From positions 1 through 35,637 of the forward strand of contig CAJWKQ010000009.1 of NCBI GenBank assembly GCA_913041895.1: a DNA stretch of 35,637 nt. Reading direction: 5' to 3'. Position numbers and translations under genes: made by a program. Origin of the DNA: an uncultured Verrucomicrobiales bacterium (GTDB taxonomy: Bacteria; Verrucomicrobiota; Verrucomicrobiia; Limisphaerales; UBA1100). Below, piece after piece: positions 1-9,740 of this stretch. The notes under the pieces are model-generated. The model searched no databases. It had not been told where the DNA came from and saw nothing but the letters and a program-made list of their open reading frames with translations. The first letter of the stretch is position 1, and every line of letters begins with the position of its first letter.

Positions 1-1230
1 TATGATCGCACCGAATCAACGTACAGAATGGTAGATGAGCTACTCCAGAAATATAAACACATTAATAAAAATCTCACAATCAACAGTATCGACCCATTGC
101 AGCATCCGAAGCTGGCTCGTAAGATTCAGGCCAAATTCCGACTCAGCGAAGAACAGAATAACGTGGTCATCTTTTCGGCTAATAAAAGGCACAAAATTAT
201 TTCCCAAGGACAACTTTCACGGGTAAATCTAAAAACGATGGAGCGGTCGGATTTTCTTGGTGAGCGCCTATTTACTTCCGCACTTTTAGCAGTATCCAGT
301 AATGAGCAACCCACCGTCTATTGTCTAACAGGGCATGGGGAGCACAGCATTACTAACTTAAATAGTAGTGGATATGGCGAATTCGGTCAGCTGCTAGGTG
401 AAATGAACACTCGCGTCCGCGATCTATCGCTTCAACAACAAACAACCGTACCCGGAGACTGCAGGCTCCTCATTATTCCAGGCCCTAAAACCGAACTCAA
501 TCTTGAGGAACAGAGAAGTTTAAATCAATATCTTGTTAAAGGTGGTCGACTCTTGGTCTTATTAAATCATCGTTCCAACGGAGGAATAAAAAGCCTACTA
601 AGGTACTGGGGGTTATCCATAGGTGATAACACAGTATTGGATCCAGACAATACATTGGGTGACGGCTCCATAACCCTTAGAAATTACGTTTACCATCCGG
701 TTGTTCAAGCACTTCAAAAAGAGAGCCTCCCAGTACGACTCCTGTTGCCGAGAACCGTAAGCACCCTACCAGAAAGTGACCCTTTGGCAGCAAAGCAAAA
801 AATGCAGCCTCTTATCCAAACCGGTCCAAAAGGCAATGCTTACCGTAATTTTTTGAACAATGAAACTGACTCCAAGCCTGTTCTCGAAGCTGGCCCGGGG
901 TCACTCCCTGTAGCTGCCGTAGTGGAGCGTGATACCTTAGCAGAATTAAAAACAGATGATCTGGCTCGAATTATAGTTATTGGAGATTCACTGTTTCTCA
1001 GTAACCAGATGATTGACAAGGAAGGCAACCGGGAACTGGCATGGCATTCTGTGAATTGGTTATTAGACCGATCAAACCTTTTGAAAACCATAGGGCCACA
1101 ACCTATTAAAACCTATCGCTTTGAATTTAAGGCGAACGAATTCAGCCGTTTGGCCGTGATTCTCATTGGGATCATGCCAGTAGGAACATTAGCAATTGGA
1201 ATTTTAGTTTGGCTTCGTCGACGCACATAG
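1..1230 (+). CDS. GldG-like ABC transporter auxiliary protein (5' end outside window)
   Basis: The reading frame is open from the first base of the window (YDRTESTYRMVDELL...), so the ATG at 28 in the ORF track is probably internal and the gene begins upstream. At least 409 residues are present. The visible part fits the GldG / ABC_transp_aux family: an extracytoplasmic domain, in which the segment around CLTGHGEHS and the GGRLLVLLNH stretch resemble the family core, followed by a single C-terminal membrane helix (LAVILIGIMPVGTLAIGILVW) and a short basic tail. In this family the protein works with a GldA-type ATPase and a GldF-type permease, which are expected just upstream but not seen. The DUF4340 gene begins 1 base after the stop, a common pairing in PVC bacteria. 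The substrate is unknown and gliding motility should not be assumed. Confidence 0.75.
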   Translation, partial: YDRTESTYRMVDELLQKYKHINKNLTINSIDPLQHPKLARKIQAKFRLSEEQNNVVIFSANKRHKIISQGQLSRVNLKTMERSDFLGERLFTSALLAVSSNEQPTVYCLTGHGEHSITNLNSSGYGEFGQLLGEMNTRVRDLSLQQQTTVPGDCRLLIIPGPKTELNLEEQRSLNQYLVKGGRLLVLLNHRSNGGIKSLLRYWGLSIGDNTVLDPDNTLGDGSITLRNYVYHPVVQALQKESLPVRLLLPRTVSTLPESDPLAAKQKMQPLIQTGPKGNAYRNFLNNETDSKPVLEAGPGSLPVAAVVERDTLAELKTDDLARIIVIGDSLFLSNQMIDKEGNRELAWHSVNWLLDRSNLLKTIGPQPIKTYRFEFKANEFSRLAVILIGIMPVGTLAIGILVWLRRRT

Positions 1231-1231
1231 C

Positions 1232-3046
1232 ATGATAAAGAAAGAAACATGGTGGTTAATTTGCATAGCAGCAATTTCTGCTGCTTACCTTTACATATTT
1301 GAATTCGATCGAACTGACCAGCCTGAATCGATTCCCCTCTTTTTTCAGCCTTTTAAGACAGATGAAATAATCTCCATTAAAATTATCTATAACCAAACTA
1401 ATACGGTAAAAGTAGCCCGAACCTCTGAGAGGTGGATGCTAGAAGCGCCAATCCGCTACCCTGCTATAGCCGAAGGACCGAATGCGCTTTTACAGCAGCT
1501 TTCAGAGCTTAAACCCATGAGCTACCATAAACTGGCAAAACCCTCATCTAGGTTTGGTTTTGACCCGATGCGTGTCAGAATCTACTTGGAAAAGAATAAC
1601 GGAAAAATAGAATTACAGCTTGGAGATTTTACTCCGCTAGAGGATAAAATTTACGCTCGAGTCCCGGAAAAACCAGGCGTGTTCACCATCAGCCGCCAGT
1701 TTCTCAATGTTTTACCTTACACTGCTAACCACTGGCGTGATCGTAAACTCTTTCATCTTGAAAAGAACCGATTGGATGTAGATCTAATAAGTATTCGCTC
1801 TGGTCCCAGACAAATGTTACTCCAAAAAAACACAAATAGTTTATGGCAAATCACACAGCCTAAACCCACGAAACGCGCAAACCAAACGCGAATTAAGCAA
1901 ACACTAGTTAAATTATGGAACTGGACTGCAACAGCTTTTGAAAGTGATGATATCAAGGTAGACCTACAACGCTATGGGCTACATTCTCCAGAAGCGGAAC
2001 TTATACTTGGTCAAGGAACTAATCGTCTAGCCGTAATCCAATTTGGAAATAGCCCCACCAATCAGCCTGGGCATGTCTATGCGCGTCGGCTAAACCACAC
2101 AAATATTGTGGTAATTCCAAACCCTTGGCTAAAGGATTTACGAGCACGAGTATGGGAATACTGTGATCACCGTCTAGTAGATTTATTCGACCCTAGCCCA
2201 GATTCTTTGTGGAGAATTGAGGTTGGATCTATAGAGCCATTTATTTTAGAACAAACAACTAACGGAGTTTGGAATATTACCCAACCTTCACCATTACCCG
2301 CTGACAACGAACTGGTTTTTAATTTATTGGATAAATTGATATCTTTGGAAGCTATTGCTCCAGAAAGGGAGGTGGTCGGAGATTACTCAACTTATGGATT
2401 AGATCAACCTTCAGGGCAATATACCCTTAGGGAACGCGGAGGCACTAATGCTATTATTTCGAGGATTTCATTTGGTTCCCCAACGGGTGAGAACGGCAAC
2501 CAGACCTTTATCAAACGTCATGACGAGGGGACAGTATACATTATTTCCCAAGCTGATCGTAGAAACCTACCCGTCTATTCTTACCAATTGCGCAGCCGGA
2601 AATATTGGGATTTTTCAGAGAAAGAGGTGGTTAAAATTATAATAAACCAGGGAGAAGAAATTGTCGAAATTACCCGAAACACCAATGGCACATGGTCATA
2701 TACTGATAGTCCGATTTCAGCCGAAAAGAGAGAAGACATTTCGACTGCATTAAATGCCCTAGGGCGTCTGCAGGTTGCAACTTGGACTGCTCGTGGCGCA
2801 GATAAGTTAGCAACATACGATATATTGAAACGCAAAAAATCAATTACTCTGGAGATAAAACGTGAAGGTAAAACTTTTGTACGTAAGGTACAGTTTGGAA
2901 AGCAAACCCAATCTTTAAACTTTTATGCCTACGCAACCGATCCACTTGAACAGGAACCAGTGGTTTTTGAGTTTCCCCTAAACACCTACAACGCCTGTGA
3001 AATTATTCTCTTTCCTCTATTAAAGAGGGAAAAATCTAACGAATAA
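1232..3046 (+). CDS. DUF4340 domain protein, membrane anchored
   Basis: This 604-residue protein has one N-terminal membrane helix (about residues 5-23, ETWWLICIAAISAAYLYIF) followed by a large periplasmic part. The part is built from at least four repeats of a DUF4340 unit, marked by the recurring pattern W-x-I/L/Y-x-x-P: RWMLEAP, LWQITQPKP, VWNITQPSP and the weaker TWSYTDSP. Each is followed by a helix and a YGL or FGF segment (FGFDPMR, YGLHSPE, YGLDQPS). DUF4340 proteins usually follow GldG-like proteins and are regarded as auxiliary components of an ABC export or envelope system of unknown substrate. The ATG lies 1 base after the gldG-like stop, so the two are co-transcribed. The gene converges on atpC with only 3 bases between the stops. 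Confidence 0.8.
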   Translation: MIKKETWWLICIAAISAAYLYIFEFDRTDQPESIPLFFQPFKTDEIISIKIIYNQTNTVKVARTSERWMLEAPIRYPAIAEGPNALLQQLSELKPMSYHKLAKPSSRFGFDPMRVRIYLEKNNGKIELQLGDFTPLEDKIYARVPEKPGVFTISRQFLNVLPYTANHWRDRKLFHLEKNRLDVDLISIRSGPRQMLLQKNTNSLWQITQPKPTKRANQTRIKQTLVKLWNWTATAFESDDIKVDLQRYGLHSPEAELILGQGTNRLAVIQFGNSPTNQPGHVYARRLNHTNIVVIPNPWLKDLRARVWEYCDHRLVDLFDPSPDSLWRIEVGSIEPFILEQTTNGVWNITQPSPLPADNELVFNLLDKLISLEAIAPEREVVGDYSTYGLDQPSGQYTLRERGGTNAIISRISFGSPTGENGNQTFIKRHDEGTVYIISQADRRNLPVYSYQLRSRKYWDFSEKEVVKIIINQGEEIVEITRNTNGTWSYTDSPISAEKREDISTALNALGRLQVATWTARGADKLATYDILKRKKSITLEIKREGKTFVRKVQFGKQTQSLNFYAYATDPLEQEPVVFEFPLNTYNACEIILFPLLKREKSNE

Positions 3047-3049
3047 GGA

Positions 3050-3463
3050 TTAACGACGATGGCGTTTGGCTTTGAGTTGAGCTTGAGAATAAAGTATGGC
3101 TTGAGCAAGTGCTTTGGCTTCGTCCTCTGATATATCGCCTCCTTCATCGAGTCGCTTTTGAGCTTTGGCTCTCGCCTCTTCGACGACAGCTTCATCAATG
3201 GCATCGCTACCAATAGCGTTGTCGGTAAGAATAGCGACATGATCACCAGTAATTTCAGCAAAGCCCTCACCTACTGCAAGAATCTCTTCAGCCCCATCCT
3301 TCTTGGCAATAAGCTCACCTGCCTTAACCTTAGTCATAAGTGGGGCGTGGTTTGGGTATATTCCTGCCTCCCCTTCGGAACCCGGTAAAGTCACCATATC
3401 TACATCTTCCGAATAGATAACTGCTTCAGGAGTGACAATCTCCAATTTAAGAGTGTCTGACAT
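3050..3463 (-). CDS. atpC: ATP synthase epsilon subunit
   Basis: Epsilon subunit of the F1 central stalk, 137 residues, a normal length. The N-terminal beta-sandwich is clear (LKLEIVTPEAVIYSEDVDMV, then GSEGEAGIYPNHAPL, which matches the family G-x-x-G-x-x-x-x-L-P-x-H-A-P-L signature). The C-terminal helical hairpin is represented by DEAVVEEARAKAQKRLDEG and the Lys/Arg-rich tail. It is the last gene of the operon and starts 4 bases after the atpD stop. No clear Rho-independent terminator follows; transcription must end inside, or run antisense to, the convergent DUF4340 gene, whose stop is 3 bases away. Confidence 0.95.
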   Translation of the reverse strand: MSDTLKLEIVTPEAVIYSEDVDMVTLPGSEGEAGIYPNHAPLMTKVKAGELIAKKDGAEEILAVGEGFAEITGDHVAILTDNAIGSDAIDEAVVEEARAKAQKRLDEGGDISEDEAKALAQAILYSQAQLKAKRHRR

Positions 3464-3467
3464 TAGT

Positions 3468-4955
<1,488 letters not shown>

Positions 4956-4961
4956 TTATAT

Positions 4962-5846
4962 TTAGTTGCCCAACGCCATCTGGGCGGTGGTTATCTCCAA
5001 AAGTTCGTTAGTAATAGCGGCCTGACGCAATTTGTTGTACTCTAGGGTAAGGTCTTTAATCAGTTGGTTTGCGTTATCAGTAGCGTTTTTCATGGCTACC
5101 ATTCGAGCACTGTGCTCACTTGCCCTATTTTCCAATAAAATCTGCAGTACTTGGAAGTTGAGGTAGTGAGGCAACAATTCACCCAAAACCACAGCTGGAG
5201 AAGGCTCAAAAAGAAATTCCGTTGTGCCTCCAGGCAGATCCTCAGAGGTCTCTTCACCTTCAACCCCAGCCGATACGCCCTTAATTTCAGTTATCGGCAA
5301 CAAGGTCTGCACCTCCGGCTTTTGTGTAATGGTATTAATAAAATTAGTGAACGCAATATCCACATGGCCAACTGCCCCACTCTCAAAGAGTTCCACTGCA
5401 ACCTTGGTAATAGCTCTTGCTTCACTTATTGAAGGTGGATCTCCAAAAGAAAATTCAGCGGTCAAATCCCATCCCGCACGTGTAGCGTGCTGGGCACCTT
5501 TTCTACCGGCTGAAATTATTTGGGTGTTGGGCGTCACAAACTCGTCGGAAACTTTACGCAAAAGATTTGTATTTAGAGCGCCGCAAAGGCCTTTGTCGGT
5601 CGTGACCAAAATCAGTGCCCGTTTTTCACTTCCCTGGCTCTCCATATAAGGATGATCAAAGTCTCCAGCATGGGTCACAACTTCACCTAGGACTCTATTC
5701 ATCAGGTCGGCATAAGATCGCCCAGATATAGCCGACTGCTGGGCTTTCGCCATCTTGGCTTGGGCCACCTTTTCCATCGCCTTGGTGATTTGCGATGTAT
5801 TCTTGACGGACTTAATACGCCGCCTGATGTCTCTTGTGCTCGGCAT
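4962..5846 (-). CDS. atpG: ATP synthase gamma subunit
   Basis: Gamma rotor subunit of F1, 294 residues, a normal length. The N-terminal coiled-coil helix (STRDIRRRIKSVKNTSQITKAMEKVAQAKM) and the C-terminal helix (SEHSARMVAMKNATDNANQLIKDLTLEYNKLRQ...ITNELLEI) that form the rotor shaft are both strongly conserved. The middle holds the Rossmann-like part (ALILVTTDKGLCGALNTNL). A run of acidic residues and glycines around GVEGEETSEDLPGG looks like a variable loop. It starts 4 bases after the atpA stop and belongs to the same operon. Confidence 0.96.
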   Translation of the reverse strand: MPSTRDIRRRIKSVKNTSQITKAMEKVAQAKMAKAQQSAISGRSYADLMNRVLGEVVTHAGDFDHPYMESQGSEKRALILVTTDKGLCGALNTNLLRKVSDEFVTPNTQIISAGRKGAQHATRAGWDLTAEFSFGDPPSISEARAITKVAVELFESGAVGHVDIAFTNFINTITQKPEVQTLLPITEIKGVSAGVEGEETSEDLPGGTTEFLFEPSPAVVLGELLPHYLNFQVLQILLENRASEHSARMVAMKNATDNANQLIKDLTLEYNKLRQAAITNELLEITTAQMALGN

Positions 5847-5850
5847 TTAC

Positions 5851-7374
5851 CTAACTCTGTGACTTAAATTCATCCAATGCAGATTTGAGAGCAGATTCAA
5901 CCTCGTCAGTCACGGCACCTTCTGTCTCAATCGTCTTAACTAAATCTCCCTTACTGTCTTTCAGGAAGGTCGTCATATCGTTTTGGGTCTGTTTCAGAGC
6001 CTCTACATCCACATCATCGAAATATCCATTTTGCACAGCCCAGAGAACGGCCACTTGCATAGGGACTGCAACCGGCTGGAATTGTGGTTGTTTGAATACT
6101 TCAACAATCCGCTTTCCTCGCTCAAGCTTTGCCTTAGTAGCATCATCAAGATCACTGCCAAACTGCGCAAAGGCGGCCAACTCACGGAACTGAGCTAAAT
6201 CCAGTTTCACGGTACCGGCTACCTGCTTCATGGCCTTCACCTGAGCAGCGGAACCAACACGACTAACTGATAAGCCCACTGAAATTGCCGGGCGCACACC
6301 TTGGTAAAACAAGTCTGTCTCCAAGAAAATCTGACCATCAGTAATTGAAATAACATTGGTGGGAATATAAGCCGATACGTCACCAGCCTGCGTTTCAATA
6401 ATGGGCAAAGCGGTAAGCGAACCTCCGCCAGCTGCTTTACGCAAGCGAGCAGATCGCTCCAGAAGGCGGCTATGAAGATAAAATACATCACCAGGATAAG
6501 CTTCACGACCAGATGGACGCTTCAAAACCAGAGAAACCTGACGATAAGCTACGGCGTGCTTCGATAAATCATCATAAACAATAAGTGAATCCATATCATT
6601 ATCCATGAACCACTCACCCATGGCTGCGCCAGAAAAAGGAGCCAGATACTGATTAGTAGCAGAATCACTCGCTGTAGCCGCAACCACAATGGTATGCTCC
6701 ATAGCCCCTGCATCAGTCAGATCCTGAATAACCTTGGCGACGTTTGCGCGCTTCTGCCCGACAGCAACGTATATGCTGTAAAGGGGGCGGAAACCTTCGA
6801 CCCCTTCATTTTCTTTGTTGATGCGGGCATTATTAATGATCGTATCAACGGCCACAGCCGTCTTGCCAGTCTGGCGGTCCCCAATGATCAACTCTCGTTG
6901 CCCTCGGCCAATCGGAATCATTGCATCAACAGGCATAATCCCTGTCTGCATCGGCTGACTCACCGACTGCCGGTCAATAATCCCCGCAGCAATTTTTTCA
7001 ACCGGATAAGTCTCTTCATGTGCCACTTCTCCCTTATCGTCAATCGGTTGACCCAGAGAATCCACTACACGCCCCAAGAGCCCTTTACCCACCGGTACCG
7101 AAAGGAGTTCTCCAGTTGTCCGCACCTCAGTTCCCTCATTAATACCAGTATGATCACCAAGGATCACGGCGCCCACCTCAGTCTCCTCCAAATTCAGAGC
7201 CAATCCGCTCACTCCATTACCAAAGTCGAGACGCTCATTCATCATGGCACCGGTCAGGCCTTCAATCTTGGCCACACCATCACCAATCTCACGCACTATC
7301 CCCACGTTTTCACGTGCCACATCTGTCTTGGCTCCAGCTATTTGGGCTTCAATATCCTGTAATAGGTTACTCAT
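5851..7374 (-). CDS. atpA: ATP synthase alpha subunit
   Basis: Non-catalytic alpha subunit of F1, 507 residues. The Walker A loop GDRQTGKT is at about 165-172. The arginine finger that reaches into the catalytic site is in [15 protein letters not shown] (Arg at about 372). The N-terminal helix and beta-barrel ([17 protein letters not shown]) and the C-terminal helical bundle are complete. It lies 24 bases after the atpH stop. No anomaly was seen. The 222-residue antisense ORF listed at 6694-7362 is a shadow of this gene. Confidence 0.97.
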   Translation of the reverse strand: MSNLLQDIEAQIAGAKTDVARENVGIVREIGDGVAKIEGLTGAMMNERLDFGNGVSGLALNLEETEVGAVILGDHTGINEGTEVRTTGELLSVPVGKGLLGRVVDSLGQPIDDKGEVAHEETYPVEKIAAGIIDRQSVSQPMQTGIMPVDAMIPIGRGQRELIIGDRQTGKTAVAVDTIINNARINKENEGVEGFRPLYSIYVAVGQKRANVAKVIQDLTDAGAMEHTIVVAATASDSATNQYLAPFSGAAMGEWFMDNDMDSLIVYDDLSKHAVAYRQVSLVLKRPSGREAYPGDVFYLHSRLLERSARLRKAAGGGSLTALPIIETQAGDVSAYIPTNVISITDGQIFLETDLFYQGVRPAISVGLSVSRVGSAAQVKAMKQVAGTVKLDLAQFRELAAFAQFGSDLDDATKAKLERGKRIVEVFKQPQFQPVAVPMQVAVLWAVQNGYFDDVDVEALKQTQNDMTTFLKDSKGDLVKTIETEGAVTDEVESALKSALDEFKSQS

Positions 7375-7398
7375 GATTCTTTGTTCTGTTGTAAAAGT

Positions 7399-7791
7399 TT
7401 AAAATTTTTCCCCTAGCCGGGTTAAACGCGTCTTAACGCTACCATCAAACACATCATCCCCAATCTTCACACGCATACCACCTATCAGTTCAGCATTTTG
7501 GGTAAATTCAACAGCCACATCACTGCCTTTCATTCGGCCCAAGCTTTCCCTGACACTTTGTTTTTGTCCTTCAGTCAGATCAACCGCACTTTCTACACTC
7601 GCTGAACGACTGTTTACGTCCAGCTTCACCAACCGCTGCAACTCCTGTAGAGTTCCAAAATAGCCGCGTGGCTTCCTCTCGATAAGCAACGTCACGGCCT
7701 GCCTAGCTCGATCTTCGTCAAGCTGGCCATCGACCTGACAGCTCTTAAAAAGCTGCTTTGCATCACGACGAGATTGTTTACCACCTTTCAT
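7399..7791 (-). CDS. atpH: ATP synthase delta subunit, unusually short
   Basis: The operon position between atpF and atpA and the C-terminal signature GGMRVKIGDDVFDGSVKTRLTRL (family: GG-x-R-x-x-x-G-x-x-x-x-D-x-S) identify the delta subunit, which joins the b-subunit stalk to the top of F1. It has only 130 residues; the family is usually about 175-185. A possible first helix (SRRDAKQLFKSC) leads directly into a helix (DRARQAVTLLIERKPRGYFGTLQELQRL) resembling the end of the usual N-terminal bundle, so about 45-50 residues of the bundle appear to be missing. An in-frame TAG two codons before the ATG excludes a longer start. Reading frame and C-terminal domain are intact, so it is more likely a compact form than a pseudogene. 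Confidence 0.85.
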   Translation of the reverse strand: MKGGKQSRRDAKQLFKSCQVDGQLDEDRARQAVTLLIERKPRGYFGTLQELQRLVKLDVNSRSASVESAVDLTEGQKQSVRESLGRMKGSDVAVEFTQNAELIGGMRVKIGDDVFDGSVKTRLTRLGEKF

Positions 7792-7797
7792 AGTCTA

Positions 7798-8331
7798 CTA
7801 AGCAGCCAATTCTTTGTTGGTTTCATCAATCAAACGCTGCTGATCATCCTCACTAAGAACCTTCCCACTGACCTTTATTGTAGTATCAACTACAAGTCTG
7901 CCAATCTCGGCCTTAAGTTCGCTCATCATCTCTTGGCGTGAGGCTTCGGTTGCTTCCTGGGCCTTGGCAATAATATCCTCAGCTTTCTTCAGTGCTTTTT
8001 CAGCTTCTTCTCTTTCTAGTTTTGCAGCAGAAGCTTTTGCTGCGTCTATTATCTCCTGACGCTTCTCACCGGCTTCCTTAAGAATAGCGTCTTTTTGTGC
8101 CTGAGTATCTTCCAGCTCAGCTTTGATCTTGTCTGCGTTTTCGATGCCTTCGGCAATGCGTTGCTTGCGCTCTTCCAACACCTTAAGCACCGGTCCATAC
8201 GCAAACTTCTTAAGCGCAAACGCCAGTACGAGGAACGCTATGCATTGCGAAAGCAATAATTCCCACGTAACGCCAAATTGCTGCGGCAAGCCTTCTCCTT
8301 CTGCTGCGGCAAGTATGATTAGATTTTCCAT
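7798..8331 (-). CDS. atpF: ATP synthase b subunit
   Basis: Peripheral-stalk b subunit of Fo, 177 residues. A short N-terminal segment precedes one membrane helix (about 24-42, WELLLSQCIAFLVLAFALKKF), with the usual FGVTWELL stretch before it. The rest is a long, highly charged amphipathic helix rich in Glu, Lys and Ala (ERKQRIAEGIENADKIKAELEDTQAQKDAILKEAGEKRQEI...) that dimerises and carries delta at its end. It is the only b-type gene in the operon, so the stalk should be a homodimer unless a b' gene lies elsewhere. The stop is 6 bases before the atpH start; a strong hairpin separates it from atpE upstream. Confidence 0.94.
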   Translation of the reverse strand: MENLIILAAAEGEGLPQQFGVTWELLLSQCIAFLVLAFALKKFAYGPVLKVLEERKQRIAEGIENADKIKAELEDTQAQKDAILKEAGEKRQEIIDAAKASAAKLEREEAEKALKKAEDIIAKAQEATEASRQEMMSELKAEIGRLVVDTTIKVSGKVLSEDDQQRLIDETNKELAA

Positions 8332-8345
8332 GTTAAAAATTAGTT

Positions 8346-8371
8346 AATCGGGCAGGATTCCCTGCCCGATT
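8346..8371 (-). promoter_or_regulatory. Strong intercistronic hairpin between atpE and atpF
   Basis: A perfect 11-base-pair inverted repeat (AATCGGGCAGG / CCTGCCCGATT) with a 4-base loop fills the gap between the atpE stop and the atpF start. On the minus strand it is followed by AACTAATTTTTAAC, a loose T-rich stretch rather than a clean T-tract. It could act as a partial terminator or as a 3' stabiliser of an atpE-containing mRNA, either of which would help make more c subunit than b subunit. The hairpin is seen; the role is inferred. Confidence 0.7.
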
Positions 8372-8381
8372 GAGTTGATCT

Positions 8382-8579
8382 TTACGCGCCCATCTTCCCA
8401 AGGAAGATCGCAATAAACACAACACCTTCGGCCAACGCAGCGAAGATGATCGCCTGCGTCCGGATTTCACCGGCGGCTCCAGGGTTTCGGCCAGTGGCCT
8501 CAGCGGCTTTCATGCCCACTAATCCTACACCAATTGCAGAACCCAGGGCTGCCAGTCCAATATGAAGACTTCCAGTCAT
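8382..8579 (-). CDS. atpE: ATP synthase c subunit
   Basis: Proteolipid c subunit of the Fo rotor ring. At 65 residues it is a little shorter than most bacterial homologues. Helix 1 has the glycine-rich packing pattern (GLAALGSAIGVGLVG), the polar loop reads GRNPGA, and helix 2 holds the ion-carrying carboxylate as Glu at about 51 (FAALAEGVVFIAIFL). Glu is followed by Gly, not by Ser or Thr as in typical sodium-binding rings, so proton coupling is the simpler reading. An in-frame TGA four codons upstream fixes the ATG, and AAAGGT just upstream may serve as ribosome binding site. It lies about 70 bases after atpB. Confidence 0.95.
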   Translation of the reverse strand: MTGSLHIGLAALGSAIGVGLVGMKAAEATGRNPGAAGEIRTQAIIFAALAEGVVFIAIFLGKMGA

Positions 8580-8648
8580 TTTTTACCTTTCATTTTAGTT
8601 GTTCCCGATGATCGCCACTGACATGCATGGTCCGATCAACGAAATTAT

Positions 8649-9581
8649 TTAATGCACGTGTTCCTCTCCATGGTGCTCACACATCAGCGCTGTAAACACA
8701 GCTGCAAGCAGCGAAAACACCAGAGCTTGGACCAAGCCCACTAATAATTCTAAAAAATAAAATGGAAGAACCGCCAGCCAACCAAACCACGGACCTCCCA
8801 ACTTCATCACGGTCTCCAATATATTTTCCCCCGCAAATACATTTCCATAGAGACGGAACGTGAGCGCGACCGGCCGCACCCCAATGGAAACGATCTCGAT
8901 AATACCCACAAAAATAAACACCAAAACCAAAAACACTCCGAAGAATCCTGCTCCATGGCCTTTCACGTTGAAAATGTGACCAATAAACCCACCCGGCCCC
9001 AAGGCCTTAAGGCTCCAGTACAGCCACAGCACCATGAACATACCCGACATGGCGAGAGTCATGTTTACGTCCGCATTCACGCCACGCATCAGAGGTGCAT
9101 CCAAGTGATGGTTATGGAACAAACCGTAATCTTGATAAGTGTACCCAATCGTTCCAAGTCCAGGAATAAGCCCGAACCAATTGGCAAATAAAATAAAAAT
9201 GAATGTGGTGCCAAAAAACCAAAATGTACGCTTGACCATATCAGTGCCAATGATGCTTTCGAAAAATCCGTAGAGGCTTTCAACAAGCAGTTCCACGAAG
9301 TTTTGCAGGCCTGATGGAATAAGCTGTATGTTACTCGTGGCCATCTGAGCAATAATGATAATCCCCAAAGCCACAATGAAGGTCACAAACATCGAGTTTG
9401 TGATTTTCATTGGTCCAACCTCGAAAATCACCGGTGCAGCGGGAGGGAGCATGTGAGCCTCTTCATGATGATGGCTGTCTGCTTCAGATTTCTCTGAGCT
9501 GATAGAACCTCCCTCGTCGGCCAAAACGAAGGGACCGGTGATCATCAAAAACAGGGCAATTAAAATTTTGTGCAGTTGCAT
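8649..9581 (-). CDS. atpB: ATP synthase a subunit with cleavable signal peptide
   Basis: Membrane a subunit of Fo, which with the c ring forms the ion path. The core is clear: TFRLYGNVFAGEN carries the essential arginine (about residue 243), with hydrophobic helices before and after it. The N-terminus looks like a signal peptide (MQLHKILIALFLMITGPFVLA) followed by a periplasmic Ser/Glu/His-rich stretch containing SHHHEEAH. The C-terminus is also His-rich (CEHHGEEHVH). The track starts one codon earlier at TTG; ATG at 9581 is preferred. It is the first gene of the atp operon; no atpI is visible upstream. Upstream are a possible promoter and a CRP-like palindrome. Confidence 0.95.
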   Translation of the reverse strand: MQLHKILIALFLMITGPFVLADEGGSISSEKSEADSHHHEEAHMLPPAAPVIFEVGPMKITNSMFVTFIVALGIIIIAQMATSNIQLIPSGLQNFVELLVESLYGFFESIIGTDMVKRTFWFFGTTFIFILFANWFGLIPGLGTIGYTYQDYGLFHNHHLDAPLMRGVNADVNMTLAMSGMFMVLWLYWSLKALGPGGFIGHIFNVKGHGAGFFGVFLVLVFIFVGIIEIVSIGVRPVALTFRLYGNVFAGENILETVMKLGGPWFGWLAVLPFYFLELLVGLVQALVFSLLAAVFTALMCEHHGEEHVH

Positions 9582-9637
9582 CAAATGGCCAATTCGGGCC
9601 TCAAAAACAGGGTTAAATTACTGTCAGGCGGAGGCCC

Positions 9638-9665
9638 AAAATAGGACAAGTGATTTTTTTCACAA
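9638..9665 (-). promoter_or_regulatory. Possible atp operon promoter with CRP-like palindrome
   Basis: Upstream of atpB on the minus strand there is a weak sigma-70-like pair, TTGTGA then TATTTT, with 16 bases between them. Overlapping the -35 element, at 9649-9664, is AGTGA-N6-TCACA, which matches the CRP-family consensus TGTGA-N6-TCACA at 9 of 10 fixed positions. The N6 is a run of T, so chance similarity in AT-rich DNA is possible. No Crp/Fnr regulator is encoded in this window. Confidence 0.3.
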
Positions 9666-9740
9666 GCCTTTTCTTTGGCAAAAAGAAAAATAGTTTAATC
9701 CCAGATTTCGTAGGTGAACTTATTGGCTGCAGCTAGCGAA

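Noticed and set aside
3009-3031. Hairpin TTTCCTCT / AGAGGGAA at the end of the DUF4340 gene
   Set aside because: Contains a G-U pair, lies inside the coding sequence, and has no T-tract on the exit side of either strand, so it is not called a terminator.
6694-7362. 222-residue ORF antisense to atpA
   Set aside because: Lies entirely opposite the conserved alpha-subunit gene; no domain pattern; a mirror frame.
7399-7791. atpH as a pseudogene
   Set aside because: The frame is intact, spacing in the operon is normal and the conserved C-terminal signature is complete; a compact subunit explains it better.
8382-8579. Sodium-dependent ATP synthase
   Set aside because: The c subunit has Glu followed by Gly in helix 2 and no Gln in the expected place of helix 1, so the sodium-binding signature is missing.
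9668-9692. TTTTCTTT / AAAGAAAA repeat after the HDOD gene as a terminator
   Set aside because: The stem is made only of A-T pairs; too weak to call.
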